Positions 17,671 through 25,906 of a stretch of 64,000 bases of DNA are shown here, in pieces. The position numbers and the translations under genes are program-made. This DNA comes from Thermohalobaculum sp963822985 (GTDB lineage: Bacteria > Pseudomonadota > Alphaproteobacteria > Rhodobacterales > Rhodobacteraceae): the NCBI GenBank assembly GCA_963822985.1, contig CAWGJU010000010.1, forward strand, positions 496,001 through 560,000. Direction: 5' to 3'. How positions within the stretch are numbered: position 1 is the stretch's first letter; every line of letters begins with the position of its first letter. A model generated the notes under the pieces. It was not told where the DNA came from and did no database searches. It saw only the letters and a list, made by a program, of their open reading frames with translations.

Positions 17671-18504
17671 TCAGGCGTTCACGCCGGCCGCTTTCGCCTG
17701 CCCGACGAAGTAGTCCCGAGCGTTCTGCATGTCCTCGAGCGAGCCGAAGGCGCTCATGTAATGGCCCTTGAAACCCTTTTCTTCGATGCGCCGGAACATG
17801 TCGCCGAAATCGAAGTCGCCCTCGCCGGGGCGCAGGTGCACCTCCTTGCCATTGCGGACGCAGTCCGCGAGCCGGACCTCGGCCACGCGCTCCATCGGGA
17901 TCGCCTCGACGAAGCCTTCCACCCCCTCGGGCAGGAGGTGGGCATGGTTGGCCGTGAAGGAGAGCGCGAAGGCGGGTGAGTCGATCTGGTCGTAGAAATA
18001 GCGCCACTCCTCGACCGTGTGGGCGAGGTAGTGAACTTCCGCGTCGGCGGGTTCCTTGTTGAGGTTCTCGAGCAGGAGCAGCGCACCCTTCTTCTCGGCG
18101 TACTCGACCATCCTCTTCAGCCGCTCGAGCCCCGCCTCCATGCGCATCTCGGGATCGGCCGTGAAGTGGTATCCGGCATGGACCACGATCCACTCCGCAC
18201 CCAGCCTCGGAGCGGCGTCGATATAGCCCTTGAGGTATTCGTCGACCGCTTCCGACAGGATCGGGGAATATTCTGCCACGTTGATCGCCGAGAGCGTGTG
18301 CAGTCCCAGATGAATGCCGTGGCGCTCGCAGGCGGTCCGGACATCGCGGGCCCGCTGCTCGTCGAAGCTGGTGAACGCGTTGGCGCCGGTGTCGAGCTGT
18401 ATGTCGATGAAACGCACCGCATTGCGTGCGGCCCATTCGATGCCGTCCTCCAATCGCATCCTGCGGCCGATGTCCACGCCGATCCTGTCCCGCAAGCTCG
18501 CCAT
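17671..18504 (-). CDS. Sugar phosphate isomerase/epimerase-like TIM barrel protein
   Basis: 277 aa xylose-isomerase-like TIM barrel (AP endonuclease 2 superfamily). Probable metal ligands are the Glu in LLLENLNKE (about 150), His in YHFTAD and LSFTANHAHLL, and the acidic GEGDFDFGDMF stretch near the C-terminus. These proteins isomerise or epimerise sugars or act on keto-acids; the substrate is unknown. GGGAGAA precedes the ATG. It is divergent from tctC across 201 bp, so both units likely answer to one control region, suggesting it acts on the imported compound. Confidence 0.8.
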   Translation of the reverse strand: MASLRDRIGVDIGRRMRLEDGIEWAARNAVRFIDIQLDTGANAFTSFDEQRARDVRTACERHGIHLGLHTLSAINVAEYSPILSEAVDEYLKGYIDAAPRLGAEWIVVHAGYHFTADPEMRMEAGLERLKRMVEYAEKKGALLLLENLNKEPADAEVHYLAHTVEEWRYFYDQIDSPAFALSFTANHAHLLPEGVEGFVEAIPMERVAEVRLADCVRNGKEVHLRPGEGDFDFGDMFRRIEEKGFKGHYMSAFGSLEDMQNARDYFVGQAKAAGVNA

Positions 18505-18705
18505 GCCGTTCTCCCTCGTGATCATTCGCGCAGTGGGCTGCGGAACCGCGATGCGTCCCTCCGCGCCCATCTCGGCTGCCCCGTGCGGCTGCCGCTCACT
18601 GTTTACAGTTCGCAAATCCGGTGGCAACCTCCGGCACAATCCAGACGGGAAGAGCCGCCGCGGCCGATCGGCGGAAGCACAACAAGCAAGGGAGCGACAC
18701 ACGGT
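18505..18705. promoter_or_regulatory. Divergent promoter region, isomerase gene / tctCBA operon
   Basis: 201 bp between start codons of oppositely oriented genes, necessarily carrying both promoters and any operator. The composition drops in GC in places (ACTGTTTACAGTTCG near 18600). ACTGTTTACAGT at 18599-18610 is a near-perfect palindrome, a good candidate binding site for a GntR- or LacI-type regulator. No such regulator gene is adjacent. Confidence 0.5.
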
Positions 18706-19692
18706 ATGAAGATCAGCAAGCACAATGGTTTGAAGGGCTTCGCTTGCGCCGGCATTGCGGGTGCGGCGCTGGCGACGGTTCTCGCAGCGGGCGCGGCGCA
18801 AGCCCAGGACAGCTTTCCGAGCGGGCCCATCGAGATCGTCAACATGTCGTCGCCCGGCGGCGGGACGGATATCTTCCTGCGCATGCTCGCCATCTGCGCC
18901 AGCGAAGAGCTGGGGACCGAGGTCGTGCCGATCTCGAAAACGGGCGGGCTCGGCGCTGCCGCGCTGAACTATGCCGCTAACCGCGAGCGGGACGGGTACA
19001 CGCTGATCGCGCTCAATCCGGGCATGTACCTCACGGCCGCTCAGGGCAAGGCGCCCGTGACGGCCGATGAGCTTGTGCCGCTGGTACGCGGCACCGAGGA
19101 CCCGCAGTTCCTGATCGCCAAGAAGGACGGCCCGATCCCCGACGCCCAGACGCTGCTCGAGGAGGGGCGCAAGCGGCCCGTGAAGATGGGCGGGACCCAT
19201 ATCGGCGGCACCGACTGGGTGGCCGGCATGGCCTTCGCCGAGGCGGCGGATTTCGAGCAGCCGCTCTATGTGCCGTTCGGCGGCGGTGCCGAAATCCTCA
19301 CGAACGTGATCGGCGGCAACATCGAGGTTGGCATCCTGAACTATAGCGAGGCGGAGTTGCAGATCGAAGCCGGCGAAGTCGTTCCGCTGGTCGTCATGTC
19401 CGACCGCCCCTTCGCGAGGTCGCCCGATACGCCCACCAGCGTCGAGCTCGGAGTGCCCGCGAAGATGGCAACGCTGCGCGGCGTCGGTGCCCTTGAAGGC
19501 GTCCCGGAGGACCGGCTGGAGAAGCTGGAGCAGGTCTTTCTGAAGGCCATGGAGTGCCCGCAGTATCAGGAGTATCTCGCGAACAACGGCCTCGGCTCGG
19601 ACAGCATTGCCGGTGCGGACGCCTTCGGGCAGCAGGTGCGCGAGTTCGCCGAGATGTTCGAGGAGCAGCAGGCCAAACAGAGCGGCCAGTGA
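18706..19692 (+). CDS. tctC: Tripartite tricarboxylate transporter substrate-binding protein TctC
   Basis: 328 aa periplasmic binding protein of the TTT (Bug) family. The signal peptide covers about residues 1-34 (ending AAQAQD). The mature protein starts with the typical PIEIVNMSSPGGGTD, followed by VVPISKTGGLGAAALNYAA. TTT binding proteins capture carboxylates such as citrate, phthalates, glutamate or nicotinate; the ligand here is unknown. The stop overlaps the tctB GTG (GTGA). First gene of a tctCBA-amidase operon. Confidence 0.9.
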   Translation: MKISKHNGLKGFACAGIAGAALATVLAAGAAQAQDSFPSGPIEIVNMSSPGGGTDIFLRMLAICASEELGTEVVPISKTGGLGAAALNYAANRERDGYTLIALNPGMYLTAAQGKAPVTADELVPLVRGTEDPQFLIAKKDGPIPDAQTLLEEGRKRPVKMGGTHIGGTDWVAGMAFAEAADFEQPLYVPFGGGAEILTNVIGGNIEVGILNYSEAELQIEAGEVVPLVVMSDRPFARSPDTPTSVELGVPAKMATLRGVGALEGVPEDRLEKLEQVFLKAMECPQYQEYLANNGLGSDSIAGADAFGQQVREFAEMFEEQQAKQSGQ

Positions 19693-20240
19693 CGCCGACG
19701 GGCAGCGACGGGTCGGGCGGGCCGGTGATAACCACCGGCCCGAAACCGACGGGCGACGTCGCAGAGGCGAAGCGGAGCGGCTCCTGGGCCACGATCACCG
19801 AGGTCGCCGTCATCCTCGCCGTTTGCATGGCCGCCTGGATGGCCACCGGCCAGTTCGCCGAAGACGACCTGATGCTGGTCTACGGCGTCGACCCCGCGCT
19901 CATTCCGCGGGCCATCATCATCCTCATCTCCGCCCTGGCGCTCCTGCTGCTCGTCCAGGAAGGCGCGCTGCCGCGGCGGCTGCCGCGGCCGCGGCTGCAC
20001 CCGCGCACTGTGCCGGTAGCGCTCGCCTTCGCCGCACTGGCACTCTACGCATTCTCCTTCGAGAGGCTGGGCGCCTTCACGCTCATGCCGGTCTTCTGCG
20101 CGGCGGTGGCACGCATCTTCATGCCGCATCCGCTCTGGAAGCTGCTCGCCTACGGGGTGCTGGTGTCGATCGCCAGCTGGATCCTGTTCGTCCTGCTTCT
20201 CGGGGCGCCGTTGCCGGGCTCCCGGCTGCCGTTCGTCTGA
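19689..20240 (+). CDS. tctB: Tripartite tricarboxylate transporter small membrane subunit TctB
   Basis: 183 aa inner-membrane subunit with four predicted helices: VILAVCMAAWMATG, AIIILISALALLLLV, VALAFAALALYAF and the C-terminal LLAYGVLVSIASWILFVLLL. TctB is poorly conserved in general, so the call relies on helix pattern and position between tctC and tctA. The GTG start overlaps tctC by 4 bp; upstream in-frame codons lie inside tctC. Confidence 0.85.
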   Translation: MTPTGSDGSGGPVITTGPKPTGDVAEAKRSGSWATITEVAVILAVCMAAWMATGQFAEDDLMLVYGVDPALIPRAIIILISALALLLLVQEGALPRRLPRPRLHPRTVPVALAFAALALYAFSFERLGAFTLMPVFCAAVARIFMPHPLWKLLAYGVLVSIASWILFVLLLGAPLPGSRLPFV

Positions 20241-20270
20241 CCACCCGGACTTCTGAGCAAAGCCCCGCCG

Positions 20271-21761
20271 ATGTTCGATCTTATCTCATCCATGACGGCC
20301 GCGATCTCGCCGATCATGCTGCTGACGGTGTTCGCCGGCGTGCTGATCGGAACGGTCATCGGCGCCCTGCCCGGCATCGGCTCGGTCGTGACGATCGCGC
20401 TGCTCATCCCCTTCCTGATCGGCATGGATCCGATCCTCGCAATCGTGCTGTGTGCCTGCATCTACTCGGCCGACGCCTATGGCGGCGCGATCACGAGCAT
20501 CCTCATCAACACGCCGGGCGCACCGTCCTCGGCTGCGACGACCTTCGACGGCTATCCGCTCGCCCGCCAGGGGCGCGCCGGGGCGGCACTGGGCATGGCC
20601 GCCATTTCGAGTGCCATCGGTGGCATCTTCGCCGTTCTGGTCCTGATGATCGCCGCACCCTTGCTGGCAAAGCTGGCCTATCGTTTCGGCCCGCCCGAAT
20701 ACTTCGCGCTCGCCGTCTTCGGGCTGTCCATGGTCGCGACGATCGGCGGCGACTCGCCTCTCAAGAACGCGATTGCCGGCGCCTTCGGCGTTCTCATCTC
20801 GACCGTCGGCATCGATTTCACGACCGGCGCCGAGCGCTTTACCTTCGGCATCCCCGAGCTCACCGAGGGCATCCAGTTCGCGCCGCTCATGATCGGACTC
20901 TTCGCCGGAAGCGAACTCCTCTACCAGATCCTGAACCCGGAGCCCGACCGCACCATGGTGCAGAGTTCCGCCGTCGCCCTGCCCACACGCGAGGACATGC
21001 GCCGCTCCTGGCCGACGATCTGTCTCTCCAGCGTGCTCGGCGTGCTGATCGGCATCCTGCCGGCGGCGGGCAGCACGGTCGCCTCGCTGGTCGGCTACAA
21101 CGAAGCGCGGCGCTGGTCCAAGACGCCCGAGCGCTTCGGCAAGGGTGCCATCGAGGGGGTGGCGGCGCCCGAGGCCGCGAACAACGCCGCCGTGGGCGGC
21201 GCGCTCGTCCCCACATTGGCGCTCGGCATCCCGGGCAGCGGGACCACGGCCATGATTCTCGCGGTCATGATCATGGTGGGCGTGCGCCCGGGGCCCATGC
21301 TCTTCGAGCAGCAGCCGCAACTGCTGGGCGCTCTGTTCTCGGGCATGCTCGTCGCCAACATCATCTTCCTCGGCATGGGCGTGCTGCTGGCGGGGTGGTT
21401 CGCCCGAATCTCTCTCGTCCCCGACGCCTGGCTGTGGCCGGCGATCGGGGTATTCTGCGTGATCGGCGCCTACACCTTCAACAATTCGATCATCGATCTG
21501 GCCGTCATGGTCGTCGCCAGCATCATCGGCCTCGCCATGCGGCTGCGCGGCTTCGCGCTTGCACCGGTGATCATCGGCGTGGTGCTGGGCGGTCTGCTCG
21601 AGGAAAGCCTGAAGCAGGCCTACATCATCTTCGAAGGCGATCTCTGGCTGTTCTTCCAGCGAGGCATCTGCGTCTTCTTTCTCGTGCTGTCCGCGGGCGC
21701 GTTCCTCTTTCCGGTGCTGAAGCGCCTCCGATACAGATGGCGGATGGCGCGGCAGGCCTGA
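20271..21761 (+). CDS. tctA: Tripartite tricarboxylate transporter large permease TctA
   Basis: 496 aa polytopic permease with about 11-12 helices. Two internal signatures typical of TctA are visible: GALPGIGSVVTIALLIPF (residues 32-49) and, in the second half, ALGIPGSGTTAMILAVMI (about 318). YGGAITSILINTPGAPSS is also diagnostic. Import is driven by an ion gradient and depends on TctC for ligand delivery. It lies 30 bp after tctB. Confidence 0.93.
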   Translation: MFDLISSMTAAISPIMLLTVFAGVLIGTVIGALPGIGSVVTIALLIPFLIGMDPILAIVLCACIYSADAYGGAITSILINTPGAPSSAATTFDGYPLARQGRAGAALGMAAISSAIGGIFAVLVLMIAAPLLAKLAYRFGPPEYFALAVFGLSMVATIGGDSPLKNAIAGAFGVLISTVGIDFTTGAERFTFGIPELTEGIQFAPLMIGLFAGSELLYQILNPEPDRTMVQSSAVALPTREDMRRSWPTICLSSVLGVLIGILPAAGSTVASLVGYNEARRWSKTPERFGKGAIEGVAAPEAANNAAVGGALVPTLALGIPGSGTTAMILAVMIMVGVRPGPMLFEQQPQLLGALFSGMLVANIIFLGMGVLLAGWFARISLVPDAWLWPAIGVFCVIGAYTFNNSIIDLAVMVVASIIGLAMRLRGFALAPVIIGVVLGGLLEESLKQAYIIFEGDLWLFFQRGICVFFLVLSAGAFLFPVLKRLRYRWRMARQA

Positions 21762-21776
21762 CGGGCCGCCTCAGCA

Positions 21777-21836
21777 TCAGCGCCCTTTGAACCTTGGTTT
21801 GCGCTTTTCCATGAAGGCTCGACGCCCTTCGGCATC
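21777..21836 (-). pseudogene. C-terminal remnant of an enoyl-CoA hydratase (crotonase) gene
   Basis: The minus strand from 21836 encodes DAEGRRAFMEKRKPRFKGR then a TGA at 21777. This matches the strongly conserved C-terminus of enoyl-CoA hydratases (EG..AF.EKR.P.FKGR). Two codons upstream (about 21842) the same frame hits a stop and similarity ends, so only about 19 codons survive. It sits in the 136 bp gap between tctA and the amidase gene, opposite to both, which marks a recombination or insertion breakpoint. Confidence 0.6.
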
Positions 21837-21897
21837 TCTTCAGGTAGATGTTGCTGCCCGGGATCAGGAGGATGTTGGCGACCTGATAGGAGGCAGG

Positions 21898-23124
21898 ATG
21901 GCCGAGGCGAATCCCGACCGGGTACTGCGAGACCTGTACGCGCTGCGCGAGATCGGCCGCCACAAGACCGGTGTTCACCGGCCGACCCTATCGCCCGAGG
22001 ACATGCAGGCCCGAAACTGGCTCGCCGAAGCGCTGCGTGCCATCGGCCACGAGGCAACCATCGACGGCATCGCCAACGTCTTCGGCCGCGCTCCGGGTGC
22101 GGGGCCGCACCTCCTCGGCGGCTCGCATATCGAGACCCAGAACCATGCCGGCTGGCTCGATGGCGCGCTCGGCATCGCCTACGCGCTCGAGGCCGCGCGC
22201 GCCGTCGCCGAGGATCCGGCTCTGGTCGGGCGCGGCGTGGACGTGATCGCGTTCTGCGACGAGGAAGGGCATTTCAGCGGCTCGTTCCTCGGCTCGAAAT
22301 CCTTCGTGGGCGAACTCGACGATGCGGCGATCGATGCGGCGCAGGACCGCTCCGGCCGGGGCACGCTGCGCGACTGCCTGGACGCCGTGGGGCTGGCAGG
22401 CCGGCCGCGGCTTCGCATGCAGCGAGGTCGCTATCGGGCGTTCCTCGAGGCGCATATCGAACAGGGCGACAGGCTCGAGAGCGAGGCGCTCTCGATCGGC
22501 GTCGTGACCTCGATCGTCGCGATCTGGCAGTACCGCATTACCTTCGAGGGCGATCAGAACCACGCCGGGACGACGCGCATGGCGGCCCGCCGCGATGCCG
22601 GGGCGGCGCTCATGCGCCTGTGGCACCGGATCGAGGAGACGTTCCCTTCGGTGTCCGGTCCGCACAGCGTCTGGACTGTCGGACGCGTGACGCTCGACCC
22701 GGGTGCACCGAGCATCATCCCGGGACGCGCCGAACTGCTCTTCCAGTTTCGCGATGCAGACCCCGCGACGCTCGACCGGATGCACGCGCATCTCGAGAGG
22801 CTTGTGCGCGAGGCGGACGCCGCCGGCCCCTGTGCCGCGCGGTTCGAGATCCTCGGACAAAGCAGGCCTGCCATGATGGACGGGGGTGTGCAGCAGGCAC
22901 TGGAGGACGCCGCTCAGGGGATTGCGCCGGGCCGGCATGTCCGGATGCCGAGCGGCGCCGGGCACGACGCGCAGTTCATCGCGCCGTATGTCCCGACCGG
23001 CATGCTCTTCGTGCCGAGCATCGGCGGCATCAGCCATCACTGGTCCGAGAACACCAGCGACGAGGATATCGCCCTCGGCGCCCGGACCTACGTCGCTGCG
23101 GCAGTTCGGCTGCTGACAAGCTGA
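21898..23124 (+). CDS. M20-family amidase (N-carbamoyl amino acid / ureido-acid hydrolase type)
   Basis: 408 aa zinc-dependent hydrolase of the hydantoinase/carbamoylase branch. Motifs in order: GGSHIETQNHAGWLDGALG (about 73-91), FCDEEGHFSGSFLGSK, EAHIEQGDRLE, DQNHAGTTRMAARRDAG and SGAGHDAQFI near the C-terminus. The family removes carbamoyl or amide groups from N-substituted amino acids. One oddity: the usual HxD of the first motif reads HIE. The ATG at 21898 follows a perfect AGGAGG. Placement directly after tctCBA suggests it processes the imported compound. Confidence 0.88.
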   Translation: MAEANPDRVLRDLYALREIGRHKTGVHRPTLSPEDMQARNWLAEALRAIGHEATIDGIANVFGRAPGAGPHLLGGSHIETQNHAGWLDGALGIAYALEAARAVAEDPALVGRGVDVIAFCDEEGHFSGSFLGSKSFVGELDDAAIDAAQDRSGRGTLRDCLDAVGLAGRPRLRMQRGRYRAFLEAHIEQGDRLESEALSIGVVTSIVAIWQYRITFEGDQNHAGTTRMAARRDAGAALMRLWHRIEETFPSVSGPHSVWTVGRVTLDPGAPSIIPGRAELLFQFRDADPATLDRMHAHLERLVREADAAGPCAARFEILGQSRPAMMDGGVQQALEDAAQGIAPGRHVRMPSGAGHDAQFIAPYVPTGMLFVPSIGGISHHWSENTSDEDIALGARTYVAAAVRLLTS

Positions 23125-23533
23125 TTTCGACACAAGCTCCGGGAGCGAGTACCACGCCGTGGAACCGGCGCGGCGGTACGAGGCAAAGCCCATGAGGGAT
23201 CACCTTCGCCTGGCGACAACCGTAGGCGAGCACTGCCGTCATTGCGACTGGGCTCGGCGGCGGGGCGAATGCGCAATCTCCGGCCATACGGCGGCCCTGC
23301 TGGGACACACGGGCGCCGCGAGGCGCGGTTCGCCCGCCTGATCGCGGAGCAAACGGCATGCGCCGAGGCAGGTGCCGCCTCACCTGTCGTGACGGCCCGG
23401 AGCCGCCTCGCATCGTCGGACAGGCAGAAACTGCCGCATGTCGGGTCCTCCGGGCCTTGGGGTTCCGCATGGGCTCGATGTACCAACGTCGGCAGCGTTT
23501 TACACTACGGCGGCCTTGCCCGCCGACCTTGGC
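23125..23533. other. 409 bp intergenic region without a recognised gene
   Basis: Lies between the M20 amidase and dksA, which converge. Open frames here have no family resemblance, good ribosome sites or coding-like composition. No tRNA fold or strong terminator hairpin with a T-run was found by eye. It may be debris from the edge of the accessory tct cassette. Confidence 0.35.
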
Positions 23534-23956
23534 TCAGCTGTCGCGGTGGACCTTCTCGCGGCGCTCGTGCATCTCTTGCGCTTCGAGCGACAGCGTGGCG
23601 ATCGGGCGGGCGTCCAGCCGGCGCACCGAGATCGGCTCGCCGGTAACCTCGCAATAGCCATAGGTGCCGTCGTCGATGCGCCTGAGCGCGGCATCGATCT
23701 TGGCGATCAGCTTGCGTTGCCGGTCGCGCGTTCGCAGCTCCAGCGCACGGTCCGTCTCGGCGCTGGCGCGGTCGGCCAGATCGGGAATGTTGGTCGTGTC
23801 CTCCTGCATCGTGGCCACGGTGCCGCGGCTCTGATCCAGGATGGAGGTCTTCCAGTCGATAAGCTTGCGGCGAAAGTAGTCCTTTTGCCGCTCGTTCATG
23901 AAAGGTTCCATGTCGGTCGGCACGTAGTCGGCCTTGACCTTGGCTTCCATCTTCAT
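23534..23956 (-). CDS. dksA: RNA polymerase-binding transcription factor DksA
   Basis: 140 aa. The coiled-coil segment (FRRKLIDWKTSILDQS) carries DLADRASAETDRALELRTRDRQ, including the Asp residues of the coiled-coil tip used with ppGpp at the RNA polymerase secondary channel. The C-terminal finger has only one Cys (YGYCEVTGEPISVRRLDARP), not four, as is normal in alphaproteobacterial DksA, so zinc binding is doubtful. The ATG at 23956 is used; an alternative lies six codons upstream. Monocistronic. Confidence 0.92.
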   Translation of the reverse strand: MKMEAKVKADYVPTDMEPFMNERQKDYFRRKLIDWKTSILDQSRGTVATMQEDTTNIPDLADRASAETDRALELRTRDRQRKLIAKIDAALRRIDDGTYGYCEVTGEPISVRRLDARPIATLSLEAQEMHERREKVHRDS

Positions 23957-24132
23957 TCCCGAACCCCGCACCATCCATGCCTTTTTCGGCTATGGCATCC
24001 CTTCCCTTGGTGGCGCTTCTATAGTCTCGGCGCCCATCGATGTCACGCCTTAAAGAGTCCGCCGGATTAGGCTATAAGCCCGCGATTCTCCGCGCGCCGC
24101 GTGGGTCGAAAATGCATCCGGGACAGGTGTTT

Positions 24133-24975
24133 ATGCGCTTCGAGGGAACGGCCGACTACGTCGCGACCGAGGATTTGCGGGTCGCCGTCAACGCGGCCAT
24201 CCGGCTCGAGCGGCCGCTGCTGGTCAAGGGCGAGCCCGGCACCGGCAAGACCGAGCTGGCGCGACAGGTCGCGGGCGCGTTGGGGCTGCGGCTGATCGAG
24301 TGGCACGTCAAGTCGACGACGCGGGCGCATCAGGGGCTCTACGAGTACGATGCGGTCTCGCGCCTGCGCGACAGCCAGCTCGGCGACGAGCGGGTGTACG
24401 AGGTGCGCAATTACATAAAACCGGGCAAGTTGTGGGAGGCATTCGCGGCCGACGAGAAGGTCGTCCTGCTGATCGACGAGATCGACAAGGCCGACATCGA
24501 GTTTCCGAACGACCTGCTGCAAGAGCTCGACCGGATGGAGTTCCACGTCTACGAGACGGGAGAGACGATCCAGGCTCGGCAGCGGCCGATCGTCATCATC
24601 ACGTCGAACAACGAGAAGGAGCTTCCGGACGCATTCCTGCGCCGCTGCTTCTTCCACTTCATCGCCTTCCCGGACACGGAGACGATGCTGAAGATCGTCG
24701 ACGTGCACTTCCCGGGAATCAAGAAAAAACTGGTCCGCGAGGCACTTACGCGGTTCTATGACATCCGCGAGACACCCGGCCTGAAGAAGAAGCCCTCAAC
24801 GTCAGAGGTGCTCGACTGGCTGAAGCTGCTGGTCGCCGACGACATCGAGCCCGAGACGCTGCGCGCCGATCCGCGAAGCGCCATCCCGCCGCTGCACGGG
24901 GCGCTGCTGAAGAACGAGCAGGACGTCCACCTGTTCGAGCGGCTGGCCTTCCTCGCCCGCCGCCAGGGGGGATGA
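24133..24975 (+). CDS. MoxR-family AAA+ ATPase (CoxD-like)
   Basis: 280 aa AAA+ ATPase. Walker A is KGEPGTGKTELARQ (about residues 34-47), Walker B VVLLIDEIDKAD, and sensor 1 follows VIITSNNEKELPDAFLRRC. MoxR ATPases pair with VWA-domain proteins as metal-insertion or maturation chaperones. Here the partner is probably the CoxE-type gene at 27865, unusually about 2.9 kb away. The ATG at 24133 (MRFEGTADY) matches relatives; an upstream in-frame ATG at 24040 would add 31 non-conserved residues. Confidence 0.88.
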   Translation: MRFEGTADYVATEDLRVAVNAAIRLERPLLVKGEPGTGKTELARQVAGALGLRLIEWHVKSTTRAHQGLYEYDAVSRLRDSQLGDERVYEVRNYIKPGKLWEAFAADEKVVLLIDEIDKADIEFPNDLLQELDRMEFHVYETGETIQARQRPIVIITSNNEKELPDAFLRRCFFHFIAFPDTETMLKIVDVHFPGIKKKLVREALTRFYDIRETPGLKKKPSTSEVLDWLKLLVADDIEPETLRADPRSAIPPLHGALLKNEQDVHLFERLAFLARRQGG

Positions 24976-25048
24976 GGCGCACAGCGGGGCGCGCATGACT
25001 GGCTTTCCGCAAGCGTGCCGACGCGATGGGGGCGGCGACAGGCGCCTG

Positions 25049-25417
25049 TCAGTGCCCGCCGCCCGCCGCGCGACGCCGCGGTTTCTCGGCCGGCTCCTCC
25101 GGCGAGGGGTCGGCGTCGCGGGCGAAGATGTCGGCCGCGACGTCGGGCCGGTCTTCCATCAGTTCCAGCAACCGCTGGGCCGGGCCGTCCGGGATGCGGC
25201 GCCGCTGCTCCCAATTGCGCAGCGTGCCGAGCGAAATGCCCAGCCGCTCGGCGAAGGCCTGCTGCGTCAGCCGGTATCGGCGGCGCAGCTTTGGTATGTC
25301 GACGACGCGGCGATAATAGACCTCGGTGTTCGGGAACGGGGTTCCGGTGCGGAGATGGTCGACGACCTCCTGCAACGCCTGTTCGTACCGGGTCTGCGCG
25401 TCGGGAAACTCGCTCAT
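25049..25417 (-). CDS. HTH antitoxin-like regulator of a HigBA-type pair
   Basis: 122 aa. A central Xre-type HTH (YRLTQQAFAERLGISLGTL, then RNWEQRRRIPDGPA at about 68-81) is preceded by a 50-residue segment and followed by a charged, low-complexity tail. The ATG at 25417 is only 4 bp after the stop of the upstream gene, so the order is putative toxin then antitoxin, as in higBA. It likely represses the pair's promoter. No strong operator was identified. Confidence 0.7.
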   Translation of the reverse strand: MSEFPDAQTRYEQALQEVVDHLRTGTPFPNTEVYYRRVVDIPKLRRRYRLTQQAFAERLGISLGTLRNWEQRRRIPDGPAQRLLELMEDRPDVAADIFARDADPSPEEPAEKPRRRAAGGGH

Positions 25418-25421
25418 CGCA

Positions 25422-25763
25422 TCACCACCATTTCAGTCCGTTCCAGAGTCGGAACAAGTCCATCATAATTCCCCAGACCTTGCCAGCGCTCGGTCTCGAG
25501 CGTCGCACGAGGTCGGTCCTCCGCCGCAACGTCATGAGGATGACGTGGCGTTGCTCCGGCACGACAATGTATCGGATCACCAAGTCGCCGACCACATAGT
25601 CGTGCTCGCCGATCCCGGTGCCGTCTTCGGCGGGCTTGCCGATCATTGGGTCGTGCTGGATGTTCTCGCGCCATGATCTCAAAGATGCGTCCAACGGCTG
25701 ATAGTGGAGCACATCGTGCCGGAAGCGGGCTGTCTCGGTGATGCCCCACTGCTCGAACGACAT
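25422..25763 (-). CDS. Putative toxin partner (RelE/HigB-like size), unconfirmed
   Basis: 113 aa basic protein. The C-terminal half has beta-strand-like segments (GDLVIRYIVVPEQRHVILMT) and many Arg residues, as in RelE/HigB mRNA interferases, but no diagnostic catalytic set can be assigned. The call rests on size, charge and pairing with the HTH gene 4 bp downstream. The ATG at 25763 is used; a TTG six codons upstream is possible. It could instead be an unrelated small protein regulated by its HTH neighbour. Confidence 0.5.
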   Translation of the reverse strand: MSFEQWGITETARFRHDVLHYQPLDASLRSWRENIQHDPMIGKPAEDGTGIGEHDYVVGDLVIRYIVVPEQRHVILMTLRRRTDLVRRSRPSAGKVWGIMMDLFRLWNGLKWW

Positions 25764-25906
25764 AATTAGTGGCCCCGACAAACTGCGTCAATGGCGTAGT
25801 CGGTGCCGCCCGACCGCGCCGCCCACGAACTGTCCCGAAATCACCCTTGCAACCGCCTGTCGGGCGGTCAACCGTGCGGCTCTGGACGCCGGGTTGGGAG
25901 AGCGAC

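Noticed and set aside
21837..21897. Minus-strand YQVANILLIPGSN stretch next to the crotonase relic as a second relic
   Set aside because: Different frame from the relic, too short, and not matched to any family I recognise.
23400..23533. tRNA-like sequence upstream of dksA
   Set aside because: No cloverleaf or TTCGA-type T-loop could be formed.
23700..23841. Loss of zinc-finger cysteines in DksA as evidence of a defective gene
   Set aside because: A single-Cys finger is normal for alphaproteobacterial DksA and the rest is well conserved.
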